Counted from the stretch's first letter, positions 16,070-24,072 are shown. The stretch: 44,070 bases of DNA from Cupriavidus necator (GCF_013141915.1 NZ_SROX01000029.1:1-44070), one strand, 5' to 3'. The notes: a model not told the origin generated them from the sequence alone. Numbers and translations are program-made.

Positions 16070-16141
16070 CCGCATTGTTTCACTCGCCGCTCAAGTCAAC
16101 AATGCGGTCATGGCTCAATTAGTATTTGACTACAGGTCAAA
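16070..16141. promoter_or_regulatory. LysR-type operator region (EamA/LysR divergent promoter)
   Basis: Two dyads lie between the divergent genes: CCGCATTGTT (16070-16079) with AACAATGCGG (16098-16107), a perfect 10-bp inverted repeat with an 18-base gap, and TTTGAC-N5-GTCAAA (16125-16141), close to the T-N11-A style of LysR boxes. The second lies just before the regulator's ribosome site, consistent with autoregulation. Confidence 0.5.
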
Positions 16142-16157
16142 AAACGGGAGATTCGAC

Positions 16158-17072
16158 ATGATGGATGCGCCACTCAATGCGATGGCGGTATTTGCCCGCG
16201 TGGTCGAGTGCGGCAGCTTCTCGGCCGCAGCGCAAGACCTCGGCATGACGCCGTCGGCGGTCAGCCGCCATGTCTCGCGGCTGGAGGCCCGGCTCGGCGC
16301 GAGCCTGCTGCAGCGGACCACGCGCGCGTTCGCGCTGACCGAATTGGGCCAGTCCGTCTACGCCGCCAGCGCGCGCATGACCGCCGCCGCGCGCGAGGTC
16401 ACCGCGCTGGCCGGCGGGCATGGCGGCGCGCCGCAAGGCGTGCTGCGCGTGAGCGCGCCGGTCTCGTTCGGCCAGGCCTGGCTGGCGCCGCGGCTGCCGC
16501 CGTTGCTGGCGAAGTACCCGGGACTGGACCTGCAGCTGACCCTGGCCGACCGCATGGTCGACCTGGTGGAAGAGGGCCTGGACGTGGCCGTGCGCATCGC
16601 CCACGAACTGGCTCCGGGGCTGGCGGCGCGCCCGCTGCGCGAGGTGCGCTACCGGCTGGTGGCCTCCCCCGCTTACCTGGCCCGCCACGGCGCGCCGGCC
16701 ACGCCGGCCGACCTGCCGGCGGCGCGCTGCCTGTACCTGGGCTACGGCAATTTCGGCGAGCGCTGGACCCTGCGCCACCACGACGGCGGCGACAAGGTCG
16801 AGGTGCGCATCCCGCCGCGCCTGACGCTGAACAACAGCCTGGCGATCATGAGCATGGTCGAACGCGATGCCGGCATCGGGCTGGTGCCGGATTTCTCCCT
16901 CGGCGATGCGCTCGAGCAAGGCCGGGTCGTCACCGTGCTGGGCGACTGGGACATTCTCGAGCCCTACATCGGCACGGCCTACGCGGTCTATACGCCCACA
17001 CGGCATGTCCCGCCCAAGGTGCGCGCCTTTGTCGACCACCTGGCCGGCAGCGCCGACGACACGCCGCGCTGA
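16158..17072 (+). CDS. LysR-family transcriptional regulator
   Basis: A 304-residue LTTR. The N-terminal winged helix-turn-helix (residues 5-65) reads AVFARVVECGSFSAAAQDLG then SAVSRHVSRLEARLGASLLQRTTR; the effector domain (about 90-300) has the usual two lobes (VSAPVSFGQAWLAPRLPPLL, LTLADRMVDLVEEGLDVAVRI). The N-terminal form and the 'R.T R.F.LTE.G' segment place it in the CrgA/DmlR-like subgroup, where members commonly control an adjacent divergent gene. ATG at 16158 follows GGGAG. The likely target is the divergent EamA transporter. The effector is unknown. Confidence 0.9.
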   Translation: MMDAPLNAMAVFARVVECGSFSAAAQDLGMTPSAVSRHVSRLEARLGASLLQRTTRAFALTELGQSVYAASARMTAAAREVTALAGGHGGAPQGVLRVSAPVSFGQAWLAPRLPPLLAKYPGLDLQLTLADRMVDLVEEGLDVAVRIAHELAPGLAARPLREVRYRLVASPAYLARHGAPATPADLPAARCLYLGYGNFGERWTLRHHDGGDKVEVRIPPRLTLNNSLAIMSMVERDAGIGLVPDFSLGDALEQGRVVTVLGDWDILEPYIGTAYAVYTPTRHVPPKVRAFVDHLAGSADDTPR

Positions 17073-17076
17073 TGAC

Positions 17077-17688
17077 TCAGGCCGCGCAGACGCGGTACAC
17101 CGCCAGGCTGCCGCGCCAGTTGCCGCCCCAGTTGACCGTCACGCCCTCATGCATCACGACGCGGTCGATCACGCGCAGGCCGACCTTGGGCGCGAGGGCC
17201 TCGAAGTCGCTGATGGTCAGCACGCGCACGTTGGGGGTGTTGTACCACTGGTACGGCAGCGATTCCGACACCGGCATGCGGCCGCGGAACACCGACAGCC
17301 GGTGCGGCCAGTAGCCAAAGTTGGGGAACGAGACGATGCACTCGCGCCCCACCCGCAGCGTGTCGCGCAGCACCTGCGCGGTGTTGTGGATGGTCTGCAG
17401 CGTCTGCGACAGGATCACCGTGTCGAAGCTCTTGTCCTCGAACAGCGCCAGCCCGCCCTCCAGGTTCTGCTGGATCACATGCACGCCCTTCTGCGCGCAG
17501 GCCAGCACCCCTTCATCGCGGATCTCGATGCCGTAGGCCTGCACGTCGAGCTCGTCCTGCAGCACGCGCAGCAGGCTGCCATCGCCGCAGCCCAGGTCGA
17601 GCACGGTGGAATTGGGTTCGATCCAGCGCGCGATCGCGCGGAAGTCGGGGCGCAGCGCCAGGATGTTGGGATTGGCCAGGGCGTTCAT
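17077..17688 (-). CDS. metW: MetW, methionine biosynthesis methyltransferase-like protein
   Basis: MetW is the small SAM-binding partner encoded with MetX in many Proteobacteria and needed for full homoserine acylation activity. The 203-residue protein has the Rossmann SAM motif STVLDLGCGDGSLLR (about 30-45) and the family signature YQWYNTPNVRVLTISDFE. Its ATG at 17688 overlaps the TGA of metX (ATGA), so it is translationally coupled and shares the riboswitch-controlled transcript. Because it binds SAM and sits behind a SAM riboswitch, the operon may sense SAM at both RNA and protein levels; the second part is inference. Confidence 0.95.
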   Translation of the reverse strand: MNALANPNILALRPDFRAIARWIEPNSTVLDLGCGDGSLLRVLQDELDVQAYGIEIRDEGVLACAQKGVHVIQQNLEGGLALFEDKSFDTVILSQTLQTIHNTAQVLRDTLRVGRECIVSFPNFGYWPHRLSVFRGRMPVSESLPYQWYNTPNVRVLTISDFEALAPKVGLRVIDRVVMHEGVTVNWGGNWRGSLAVYRVCAA

Positions 17689-18866
17689 GCGCCGATCTCC
17701 TGGGCGATGCGGTCGTAGTAGGCGCGCATCAGGTTGTGATAGCGCGGGTCGTCGAGCAGGAAGGCGTCGTGGCCGTGCGGCGCGTCGATCTCGGCGTACG
17801 AGACCGGGCGTTTGTTGTCCAGCAGCGCCTTGACCAGCTCGCGGCTGCGGCTGGGGGCGAAGCGCCAGTCGGTGCCGAAGCTGGCCACCAGGAAGCTGGC
17901 CTTGGTCTGCGCCATGGCGCGCGTGAGGTCGCCGCCGTGGGCCAGCGCGGGATCGAAGTAATCGAGCGCGCGCGTGATCAGCAGATACGTGTTCGCGTCG
18001 AAGTATTCGGCGAACTTGTCGCCCTGGTAGCGCAGGTAGCTCTCTACCTGGAACTCGACGTCGAACGAGAAGCGGATGTCGTCGCTCTTGAGCTCGCGGC
18101 CGAATTTTTCGGCCATGTCCTCGTCCGACAGGTAGGTGATATGGCCGATCATGCGCGCCACGCGCAGGCCGCGCTTGGGCTTGACGCCATGCGCGTAGTA
18201 GTTGCCGCCGTGGAAGTCGGGATCCGACAGGATCGCGCTGCGCGCCACTTGGTTGAAGGCGATGTTCTGCGCCGACAGCTTGGGCGTGGACGCGATCACG
18301 ATGCAATGGCGCAGGCGGTCCGGGTACATCAGGCTCCAGGCCACCGCCTGCATGCCGCCCAGGCTGCCGCCCATCACCGCGGCGAACTGCGCGATACCGA
18401 AGGCATCGGCCACGCGTGCCTGCGCATTGACCCAGTCTTCCACCGTCACCACCGGGAACGCCGCGCCATAGGGCGCGCCGGTGGCCGGATTCAGGCTCAT
18501 CGGCCCGGTCGAGCCGAAGCACGAGCCCAGGTTGTTGACGCCGATGACGAAGAAGCGGTTGGTGTCGAGCGGCTTGCCCGGCCCGACCATGTTGTCCCAC
18601 CAGCCCACGTCGCGCGGGTCTTCGGCATAAACCCCGGCCACATGGTGCGAGGCGTTCAGCGCGTGGCAGACCAGCACCGCGTTGGAGCGGTCGGCGTTGA
18701 GCGTGCCGTAGGTCTCGACCATCAGGTCGTAGCCCGCAAGGGACGAGCCGTTGCGCAGCTTCAGCGGCTCGGCGAAGTGCATGCGCTGCGGCGCGACCAC
18801 GCCGACCGAATCGGGCGGCAGGTCGAACGCGGCGGGCGCGGCGGTCGGCAGGGCGACATCAGTCAT
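17685..18866 (-). CDS. metX: Homoserine O-acyltransferase MetX
   Basis: MetX activates homoserine by acylation, the first committed step of methionine synthesis. It is an alpha/beta hydrolase of 393 residues with nucleophile S168 in MGGSLGGMQA, and the catalytic His in APHGHDAF near the C-terminus; NNLGSCFGSTGP contributes to the acyl-CoA site. Burkholderiales enzymes of this type have been assigned as succinyltransferases (MetXS), but acetyl or succinyl specificity cannot be decided here. The ATG at 18866 is the family start; an in-frame ATG 27 bases upstream lies beside the attenuator U-tract and is unlikely. The transcript carries a SAM-II riboswitch and an intrinsic terminator before the gene. 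Confidence 0.97.
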   Translation of the reverse strand: MTDVALPTAAPAAFDLPPDSVGVVAPQRMHFAEPLKLRNGSSLAGYDLMVETYGTLNADRSNAVLVCHALNASHHVAGVYAEDPRDVGWWDNMVGPGKPLDTNRFFVIGVNNLGSCFGSTGPMSLNPATGAPYGAAFPVVTVEDWVNAQARVADAFGIAQFAAVMGGSLGGMQAVAWSLMYPDRLRHCIVIASTPKLSAQNIAFNQVARSAILSDPDFHGGNYYAHGVKPKRGLRVARMIGHITYLSDEDMAEKFGRELKSDDIRFSFDVEFQVESYLRYQGDKFAEYFDANTYLLITRALDYFDPALAHGGDLTRAMAQTKASFLVASFGTDWRFAPSRSRELVKALLDNKRPVSYAEIDAPHGHDAFLLDDPRYHNLMRAYYDRIAQEIGA

Positions 18867-18893
18867 GGAATCCGGCCCGTGGCGAACGGGCAT

Positions 18894-18942
18894 AAAAAAA
18901 CCCGACCGGCATTTGCGTATCAAGCGTCGCAGCCAAGTCGGG
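18894..18942 (-). terminator. Attenuator terminator upstream of metX
   Basis: On the minus strand CCCGAC (18937-18942) pairs with GTCGGG (18901-18906), extended by GGC/GCC and TGCG/CGCA, and is followed by seven U (18894-18900). It lies between the SAM-II aptamer and the metX start, only about 28 bases before the ATG, so it is the probable expression platform. Confidence 0.85.
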
Positions 18943-19014
18943 ATTCGCTGGATTCCTTGCGGGATTCCGCGTGCCGGCGCCATCCACTGCCGTGGTGGCA
19001 TGGGGCGCCGACCC

Positions 19015-19105
19015 AACCTCTTTAGCCGCATTTATAGTGGCAAGCCCCCGGACCTCGGTCCCGTGGCTGCCGCGCGCCCGCAAGCCAGTCATCAAATCGG
19101 CGCGA
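19015..19105 (-). ncRNA. SAM-II riboswitch of metXW
   Basis: On the minus strand CGCGCC pairs with GGCGCG as P1; the loop starts GATTTGA and contains CTTGC (19080-19084), which pairs with GC-UA-AAG in GCTAAAG (19020-19026). ACT of the loop can pair with GGT further downstream. TATAAATG before GGCTAAAG is a SAM-II hallmark. An extra GC-rich hairpin is inserted in the connecting loop. The aptamer begins at the predicted transcription start (TATAAT at 19113-19118) and is followed by an intrinsic terminator. Confidence 0.88.
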
Positions 19106-19112
19106 CCGGGCA

Positions 19113-19118
19113 ATTATA
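19113..19118 (-). promoter_or_regulatory. metX promoter -10 box
   Basis: Perfect TATAAT on the minus strand. The -35 is poor (TGCAAC, 18-base spacer). The start at about 19106 puts the SAM-II P1 stem at the very 5' end of the mRNA, the same arrangement as at metK. Confidence 0.7.
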
Positions 19119-19143
19119 GAGCAATCGGCCCGGCGGGTTGCAT

Positions 19144-19806
19144 TCAGGCCAGCAGCACGCGCAGATGCGCCTCGGCATGGTCCGATGGCGACTTGCGGAA
19201 ACCGCTCTTGGCATAGCGCTGCCACTGGCCCTGCACCGCCGCCATGACCAGCGCGGCGCGGGCGGGGATATCGGCATCCGCGGGGAACGCGGCTTGCGTC
19301 ACCGCCACCTTCAGGCACTGGCGCAGCGAGGCCTCGATGCGGTCCACCAGCTGGTTGATGCGCTCCTGCAGCCGTTCGTGCTCGCCCACCAGGGCCTCGC
19401 CGGTCAGCACGCGCGTCATGCCGGGGTTCTTTTCCGCGAACGACAGCAGCATGCGCACGATCGCGTGCGCCTGGCGCAGGCCGTGCTCTTCCTTGTCGGT
19501 GATCTGGTTGATCAGGCCGAACACGGTCTGCTCGATAAAGCCGATCAGGCCTTCGTACATCTGCGCCTTGCTGGCGAAATGCCGGTACAGCGCCGCCTCG
19601 GACACGCTCAGCCGCGCGGCCAGCGCCGCGGTGGTGATCTTCTCCCCGCGCGGGTGCTCCAGCATGGTGGCCAGCGTCTGCAGGATCTGCACGCGGCGCT
19701 CGCCCGGGCGCGGACGCTTGCGCGCCGGCGGGGCCGGCTGCTGGTCGGCGTCGTGCTCGCTGCCTGTGATGACGGCCTCTGGTTCGCGCCCGTTGCTTTG
19801 CGTCAT
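19144..19806 (-). CDS. slmA: Nucleoid occlusion factor SlmA (TetR family)
   Basis: SlmA binds sites on the chromosome and blocks FtsZ assembly over the nucleoid. The 220-residue protein has a TetR-type helix-turn-helix (ITTAALAARLSVSEAALYRHFASKAQMYEGLIGFIE, about residues 58-93) and a helical C-terminal domain ending RVLLA, close to the SlmA family. The first 35 residues are a charged, Pro/Arg-rich tail. The ATG at 19806 overlaps the TGA of the upstream HAD gene (ATGA), and argB lies before that. SlmA next to argB is a gene order I recall from other Betaproteobacteria. It is unlikely to be a local ligand-responsive repressor. Confidence 0.93.
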   Translation of the reverse strand: MTQSNGREPEAVITGSEHDADQQPAPPARKRPRPGERRVQILQTLATMLEHPRGEKITTAALAARLSVSEAALYRHFASKAQMYEGLIGFIEQTVFGLINQITDKEEHGLRQAHAIVRMLLSFAEKNPGMTRVLTGEALVGEHERLQERINQLVDRIEASLRQCLKVAVTQAAFPADADIPARAALVMAAVQGQWQRYAKSGFRKSPSDHAEAHLRVLLA

Positions 19807-20762
19807 GACCCGGTTCTCCGCATTCGTCGTTGGAGTTGATGCATCGATTGTACTTTTATGTCCACATAGGCCGGCCGGTTCGGCACGCGCGCGCGCACGC
19901 GCGGCACGTTGTCGGGCTGCGCCTGCGGCGCCTGGGTCTCGGCGGCCACCAGCGTGACCGAGCGCTCCTGCACCGCGTGACCGGCATGGCGGCGGTCTTC
20001 GGCTTCCAGCGTCGAGCGCACCGCGGCGTCGCGCCGGCTGCCGTCGTCGTGGCCGGCAGCGGCCGCTGCGGGCACCACGTGCGGACGCGATGGCGCGACC
20101 GTGCGCAGGTAGCCGGTCACCCACGCGGTGCGGATGCCGGTGCCGGCGTAGCGCTTGAGATGCGACACGGTGTCTTCGACCAGCACCGCGCGATGCGGCG
20201 CGATGCGCGCCTGCGCCAGCAGCCGGCGCAGCATGCGGCGGTCCGGCTTGGGCCGCAGGTGGCCATGCACCCACATCTGCTCGATCGCCACCACGCGCTC
20301 GAAGCAATGGCGGATGCCGGCGATCTCCAGCACCGCGCGCGCATAGTCCTGCGGCGCGTTGGTGACCAGGATCTTGCGTCCGGGGAGCCGGCGCAGGTGC
20401 GCGGCCAGGCCGCGCCGCACCCGCACCATGTCGGCCAGCTCGGGGAATTCATGCGCGGCGCGCAGGAAGTCGGCCGGATCCACGCCGTGGTGCCGGATCA
20501 TGCCGAGCAGCGTGGCGCCGTAGCGCTGCCAGTAGTCCACGCGCACGCGGCTGGCGGAAGCCTCGTCGCAGCCGAGCACCCGTGCCACGTAGGCGGTCAT
20601 CAGCCGGTTGATCGCCGGGAAGATGGCATGCGAGGCGTCGTGCAGCGTGTTGTCGAGGTCGAACAGCCAGACCGTGTCGCCCGAGGTATCACCCGCGGGA
20701 CGGCGGCAGAGGCGAGCGCGGACACGGCGCGGTGGGGGAAGACTGGAAGGCACGCCGGACAA
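19803..20762 (-). CDS. HAD-family hydrolase, probable pyrimidine 5'-nucleotidase
   Basis: A haloacid dehalogenase-fold phosphatase of the YjjG/SDT1 pyrimidine nucleotidase type. Motif I is WLFDLDNTLHD, motif II ILVTNAP, motif III lysine in RPKPDRRML and motif IV LVEDTVSHL. At 319 residues it is about 80 longer than usual: the catalytic part ends near residue 225, and a low-complexity, charged tail (about 226-319) follows. The start is unsure: the longest form uses TTG at 20762 with no clear ribosome site, and later GTG codons before the catalytic domain are possible. It is in an operon with argB (63 bases upstream) and slmA (ATGA overlap). Confidence 0.85.
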   Translation of the reverse strand: MSGVPSSLPPPRRVRARLCRRPAGDTSGDTVWLFDLDNTLHDASHAIFPAINRLMTAYVARVLGCDEASASRVRVDYWQRYGATLLGMIRHHGVDPADFLRAAHEFPELADMVRVRRGLAAHLRRLPGRKILVTNAPQDYARAVLEIAGIRHCFERVVAIEQMWVHGHLRPKPDRRMLRRLLAQARIAPHRAVLVEDTVSHLKRYAGTGIRTAWVTGYLRTVAPSRPHVVPAAAAAGHDDGSRRDAAVRSTLEAEDRRHAGHAVQERSVTLVAAETQAPQAQPDNVPRVRARVPNRPAYVDIKVQSMHQLQRRMRRTGS

Positions 20763-20825
20763 CTCGGAGGGTGGTGGGATATGCCGGGGCGGGCGGACAG
20801 GGCCGGCGCCGCCCCGGGGTTCCGC

Positions 20826-21752
20826 TCAGTGCGAGCGGATCATGGTGCCGAAGGCCTGCTCGGTCAGGATTTCCAGCAGCAGCGAATGCTCGATGCGGCC
20901 GTCGATGATGTGCACCGAATGCACGCCGCTCTTGGCCGCGTCCAGCGCCGACGAGATCTTCGGCAGCATGCCGCCAGAGATGGTGCCGTCGGCGAACAAC
21001 TCTTCAATCTCGCGCGCGGACAGGTCGGTCAGCAGGTTGCCCTTCTTGTCCATCACGCCCGGGATGTTGGTCATCATCACCAGCTTCTCGGCCTTGAGGA
21101 TCTCGGCCATCTTGCCGGCGACCACGTCGGCGTTGATGTTGTACGCCTGGCCGTCGTCGGAGAAGCCGATCGGCGAGATCACCGGGATGAAGGCGTCGTC
21201 CTGCAGCGCCTTGACCACCGCCGGGTTGATCGCCTCGATGTCGCCGACGTAGCCGATATCGATGAACGCGCCAGGGTTCTCGCGGTCGGGCATCTGCAGG
21301 CGCTTGGCGCGGATCAGGCCGCCGTCCTTGCCGGTCAGGCCGACGGCCTGGCCGCCGTACTGGTTGATCAGCATCACGATGTCCTGCTGGACTTCACCGC
21401 CCAGCACCCACTCGACCACTTCCATGGTCTCTTCGTCGGTGACGCGCATGCCTTGCACGAAGGTGCCGACCTTGCCGACCTTCTTCAACGCCTCGTCGAT
21501 CTGCGGGCCGCCGCCGTGCACCACCACCGGGTTCATGCCGACCAGCTTAAGCAGGATCACGTCGCGCGCGAAGCCGTGCTTGAGCTTCTCTTCGGTCATG
21601 GCATTGCCGCCGTACTTGACCACGATGGTCTTGCCGTGGAACTTGCGGATATACGGCAGGGCCTCGGCGAGGATCTCGGCTTTCAGCGCGGGGGCAATGG
21701 CGGCCACCGTGGTTGCGGCAGGCCCGGGGTTGTCGGCGTTCATGGGGGACAT
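20826..21752 (-). CDS. argB: Acetylglutamate kinase ArgB
   Basis: ArgB phosphorylates N-acetylglutamate, the second step of arginine synthesis and usual control point. The 308-residue amino-acid-kinase fold has VVKYGGNAM and [10 protein letters not shown] (phosphate and substrate loops), [11 protein letters not shown] and a C-terminal [10 protein letters not shown]. The N-terminal helix of about 25 residues before the kinase core is of the kind that allows hexamer formation and arginine inhibition in some ArgB proteins, which is inference. Start is ATG 21752 or 21743. The minus-strand operon is argB, HAD hydrolase, slmA. A TAAAAT box at 21865-21870 may be its -10. Confidence 0.97.
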
Positions 21753-22113
21753 CCGTGAGAATCAACAGGTATGATGGCTAAGCAGCCGCGTCCCCGGGGG
21801 GAAGACCGACGGATCGCCCACGGGGATTGCCCGAAAGTGCGCCATCCGGCCACGGCAGGCGCCGATTTTACAAGAAACCGCGCGGTGCGCGAGCGCGCCG
21901 GCCCAAGGTGGCGCGGTGAACCGGCTGCAAGCGGCCTGCGGGGCACCAGCGCGTTCCGTCCATGCAACAGGCCACTGCCTGCGCAGCCCGCCTTCTCAGC
22001 CATTTGGCCAGCGCCGTGGCGCAGTGTTCCCGAATCCTTGCCATCATGTCCGCAGCCATCCGCCGCCTGCCCGACCCAAACCGCGCCATCGCGCCAGCGC
22101 AGCGGAGGTGGCC
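21753..22113. other. Intergenic region between argB and the CWC gene
   Basis: No convincing gene is seen in these 361 bases. Open frames on both strands lack ribosome-binding sites and look like GC-rich shadows. It must hold the divergent promoters of argB (-) and the small cysteine-rich gene (+). A candidate argB -10 (TAAAAT, minus strand) lies at 21865-21870, giving a leader of about 105 bases. Confidence 0.5.
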
Positions 22114-22365
22114 GTGAGTGATGCCCACGCGGTGCTGACCGGCCAGTTGCGGCCCGTCGAACATTGCAGCCGCTGCGGCGCCGGCTTTGTCTGCGGCTAC
22201 GTAGCGGGGCTGCCGGCGTGCTGGTGCGCCAGCCAGCCGCTGCTGCCGGCGCGGCAGATCGTGCCCGGCGAGCACTGCCTGTGCCCGGCCTGCCTGGCGG
22301 CACGGCGGGCCGGTCAGACGCCGGATTCCGCACCCGCTTCCGACCCCGATCCGGCTACCGGCTGA
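22114..22365 (+). CDS. Cysteine-rich CWC family protein
   Basis: An 83-residue protein with eight cysteines: C-x2-C, C, CWC, then CLCPACL. This matches the small 'cysteine-rich CWC' family, whose function is unknown; the spacing suggests a metal-binding zinc-ribbon-like fold. The start is GTG at 22114, with GGAGG just upstream (22104-22108). Its last 52 bases overlap the 3' end of the convergent YdcZ gene, which is unusual and means the two C-termini are constrained by each other. The C-terminus (after residue 65) is a disordered Ala/Pro/Asp tail. Confidence 0.75.
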   Translation: MSDAHAVLTGQLRPVEHCSRCGAGFVCGYVAGLPACWCASQPLLPARQIVPGEHCLCPACLAARRAGQTPDSAPASDPDPATG

Positions 22366-22868
22366 CGCGCCGGCGCGGGGGCCGCGCCGTTGTCCCACTG
22401 CATCGCCAGCATCCCGGCCACGATCAGCGCGGCGCCGGCCAGCCGCGCCGGCGTCAGCGCGCGCACCGCAAACCCGGCCAGGCCGAACTGGTCGACCAGC
22501 AGCGCGGCCAGCACCTGCCCGGCCACCACCGCGGCAATGAAGCCGGCGGCGCCCAGCCTGGGCGCCACGATCAGCGCGGCCGAGATATAGAACACCCCCA
22601 GCACCCCACCGCTCCACAGCCAGGCCGGCGCCTGGGCCAGCGCCGCCGGGGACGGCAGCGGCACCCGCATCAGCCACAGCACCGGCAGCAACGCCACCAG
22701 GCTGACCAGCAGCGACACCAGCGTAGCGGACAACGGGTGTCCGAGGGTGCGCCCCAGCGTGGCGTTGGCGCCGGCCTGGAACGGGATCGCGGCACCGGCC
22801 AAGGCGGCGGTGGCAAGCGGCAGCCAAAGCGAGGCCGGGAGGGAAAACGACAGCGAGGTGCCTGACAT
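22314..22868 (-). CDS. YdcZ/DUF606-type DMT transporter
   Basis: A 184-residue membrane protein with about five hydrophobic segments (residues 12-35, 45-68, 80-103, 108-128, 138-158). It carries the DUF606 features FQAGANATLGR and GGVLGVFYISAALIVAPRLGAA. Members are half-size relatives of EamA transporters and probably act as dimers; the substrate is unknown. ATG at 22868 follows GGAG. The C-terminal 20 residues are a charged tail that overlaps the convergent CWC gene. It is divergent from a LysR regulator 93 bases away. Confidence 0.85.
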   Translation of the reverse strand: MSGTSLSFSLPASLWLPLATAALAGAAIPFQAGANATLGRTLGHPLSATLVSLLVSLVALLPVLWLMRVPLPSPAALAQAPAWLWSGGVLGVFYISAALIVAPRLGAAGFIAAVVAGQVLAALLVDQFGLAGFAVRALTPARLAGAALIVAGMLAMQWDNGAAPAPARQPVAGSGSEAGAESGV

Positions 22869-22906
22869 GGCGCGCTCCATAGGGCAAGATGCGATGCCAG
22901 CAGTTT

Positions 22907-22928
22907 GAAATATCGCTTTGCGAATTTC
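22907..22928. promoter_or_regulatory. Compound dyad, candidate LysR operator
   Basis: GAAAT-N2-CGC-TTT-GCG-N1-ATTTC is a nested inverted repeat in the AT-rich gap between the YdcZ gene and its divergent LysR regulator. Its size and location fit a LysR binding site. Confidence 0.5.
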
Positions 22929-22961
22929 CAATTCTGCTTTCGTACGTTTAATATTCGCCGA

Positions 22962-23897
22962 ATGAATAGCCTACGCGGAATCGACCTCAACCTGCTGGTG
23001 GTGCTGGAAGCGCTGCTGGCGGAGCGCCATATCTCACGCGCGGCGCTGCGGCTGCACCTGAGCCAGCCGGCGGTCAGCCATGCGCTGGGGCGCCTGCGGC
23101 AACTGCTCGACGATCCCCTCCTGGTGCGCGGCAAGGGCGGGCTGGTGCTGAGTGCGCGCGCGCACGAGCTGTCCGGCCCGCTGGCGGAGGCGCTGGCGCA
23201 GGTGCGCATCCTGCTGGGGCCAAGCGGCTTCCAGCCGGCCACCGCGCGGCGCACCTTCCGCCTGGCGATGTCCGACTACGGCGCGCTGGTGGTGCTGCCG
23301 CGGCTGCTGCGCGCGGTGCGCAAGGCCGCGCCCAATATCGACCTGGTGGTGTCGCAAGCCAGCCGCGAAGGCATGACGGCGCAGGTGGCCGATGGCGAGA
23401 TCGACATGGCGCTGGGGGTGTTCAGCCACCAGCCCGAAGGCGTGCAAGCGGCCGAGCTGTTCCGCGAAAGCTATGCCTGCGCGGTGGATGCCGCTACCGT
23501 GCGCGACAGCGGCCGCCTCGACCAGGTCGCGTACCTGGCGCGTTCGCACGTGCTGGTGGCCACGCACAGCGAACGCATGGACGCGATCGACACCGCCGTG
23601 GCAAAGCTGGGCGGGCGACGCAAGATCGCCTGCGTGGTGCCGCACTGGAGCGTGGCGCCGGCGCTGATCGCCGGGACCAACCTGGTGCTGACCACGGCGC
23701 GGCGCAGCCTGGCCGCGCTGGAAGACGACCCGCGCTACGCCGTGTTCGCGCCGCCGTTCGCGCTGGACGATTTCACCTTCAGCATGATCTGGCACGAGCG
23801 CACCGAGGCCGATGCCGCCCACGCGTGGCTACGCGAACGGGTGCTGGCCGCGGCCGCCAGTCAGGAATCGGAAGAGCCGATCAGCTTGCGCGGCTGA
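22962..23897 (+). CDS. LysR-family transcriptional regulator
   Basis: A 311-residue LTTR with the N-terminal helix-turn-helix (RGIDLNLLVVLEALLAERHI, SRAALRLHLSQPAVSHALGRLRQLL) and a NodD/PcpR-like effector domain (RRTFRLAMSDYGALVVLPRLL). The start at ATG 22962 is fixed by the family N-terminus MNSLRGIDLNLL. No ribosome site is clear. It is divergent from the YdcZ-type transporter, the likely target, across an AT-rich gap that holds a nested dyad. The sequence is unlike the other LysR in the window (16158), so they are not recent duplicates. The effector is unknown. Confidence 0.9.
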   Translation: MNSLRGIDLNLLVVLEALLAERHISRAALRLHLSQPAVSHALGRLRQLLDDPLLVRGKGGLVLSARAHELSGPLAEALAQVRILLGPSGFQPATARRTFRLAMSDYGALVVLPRLLRAVRKAAPNIDLVVSQASREGMTAQVADGEIDMALGVFSHQPEGVQAAELFRESYACAVDAATVRDSGRLDQVAYLARSHVLVATHSERMDAIDTAVAKLGGRRKIACVVPHWSVAPALIAGTNLVLTTARRSLAALEDDPRYAVFAPPFALDDFTFSMIWHERTEADAAHAWLRERVLAAAASQESEEPISLRG

Positions 23898-24031
23898 CGG
23901 CGCCCCGGCGCTTTGGCCGGCGCCGGGAGCCGGGCATCGCGACGTTGCGCGGGGACGGCAGGCGGCCTGGCGGGCCGCGTGTCGCCGCGGAACACCATCT
24001 TCTGGCGGGTGCCGTGCTGCTTGTTGGCCAT
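23861..24031 (-). CDS. Small basic protein, hypothetical
   Basis: A possible 56-residue protein beginning MANKQHGTRQKMVFRGDTR, very rich in Arg, Lys, Pro and Ala and probably disordered. It lies between the copper chaperone gene and the LysR gene, overlapping the latter's 3' end by 37 bases. No good ribosome site is seen. The composition of the first 20 residues (few GC-only codons: Asn, Lys, Gln, Met, Phe) is less shadow-like than neighbouring frames. It could be a real small nucleic-acid-binding protein or chance. Confidence 0.35.
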   Translation of the reverse strand: MANKQHGTRQKMVFRGDTRPARPPAVPAQRRDARLPAPAKAPGRRQPRKLIGSSDS

Positions 24032-24072
24032 GCTGTCGGGTTGGGGCCGCCCGCGCCAGGCGGACGGCCCAG

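Noticed and set aside
19144..19806. SlmA as the local repressor binding the thioesterase palindrome
   Set aside because: SlmA belongs to the nucleoid-occlusion group with a different known site (GTGAGTACTCAC-like) and the gene lies 4 kb away in an argB operon.
21771..22121. A 116-codon open frame upstream of the CWC gene
   Set aside because: No ribosome site, Arg/Pro/Ser-rich composition and no domain; treated as intergenic.
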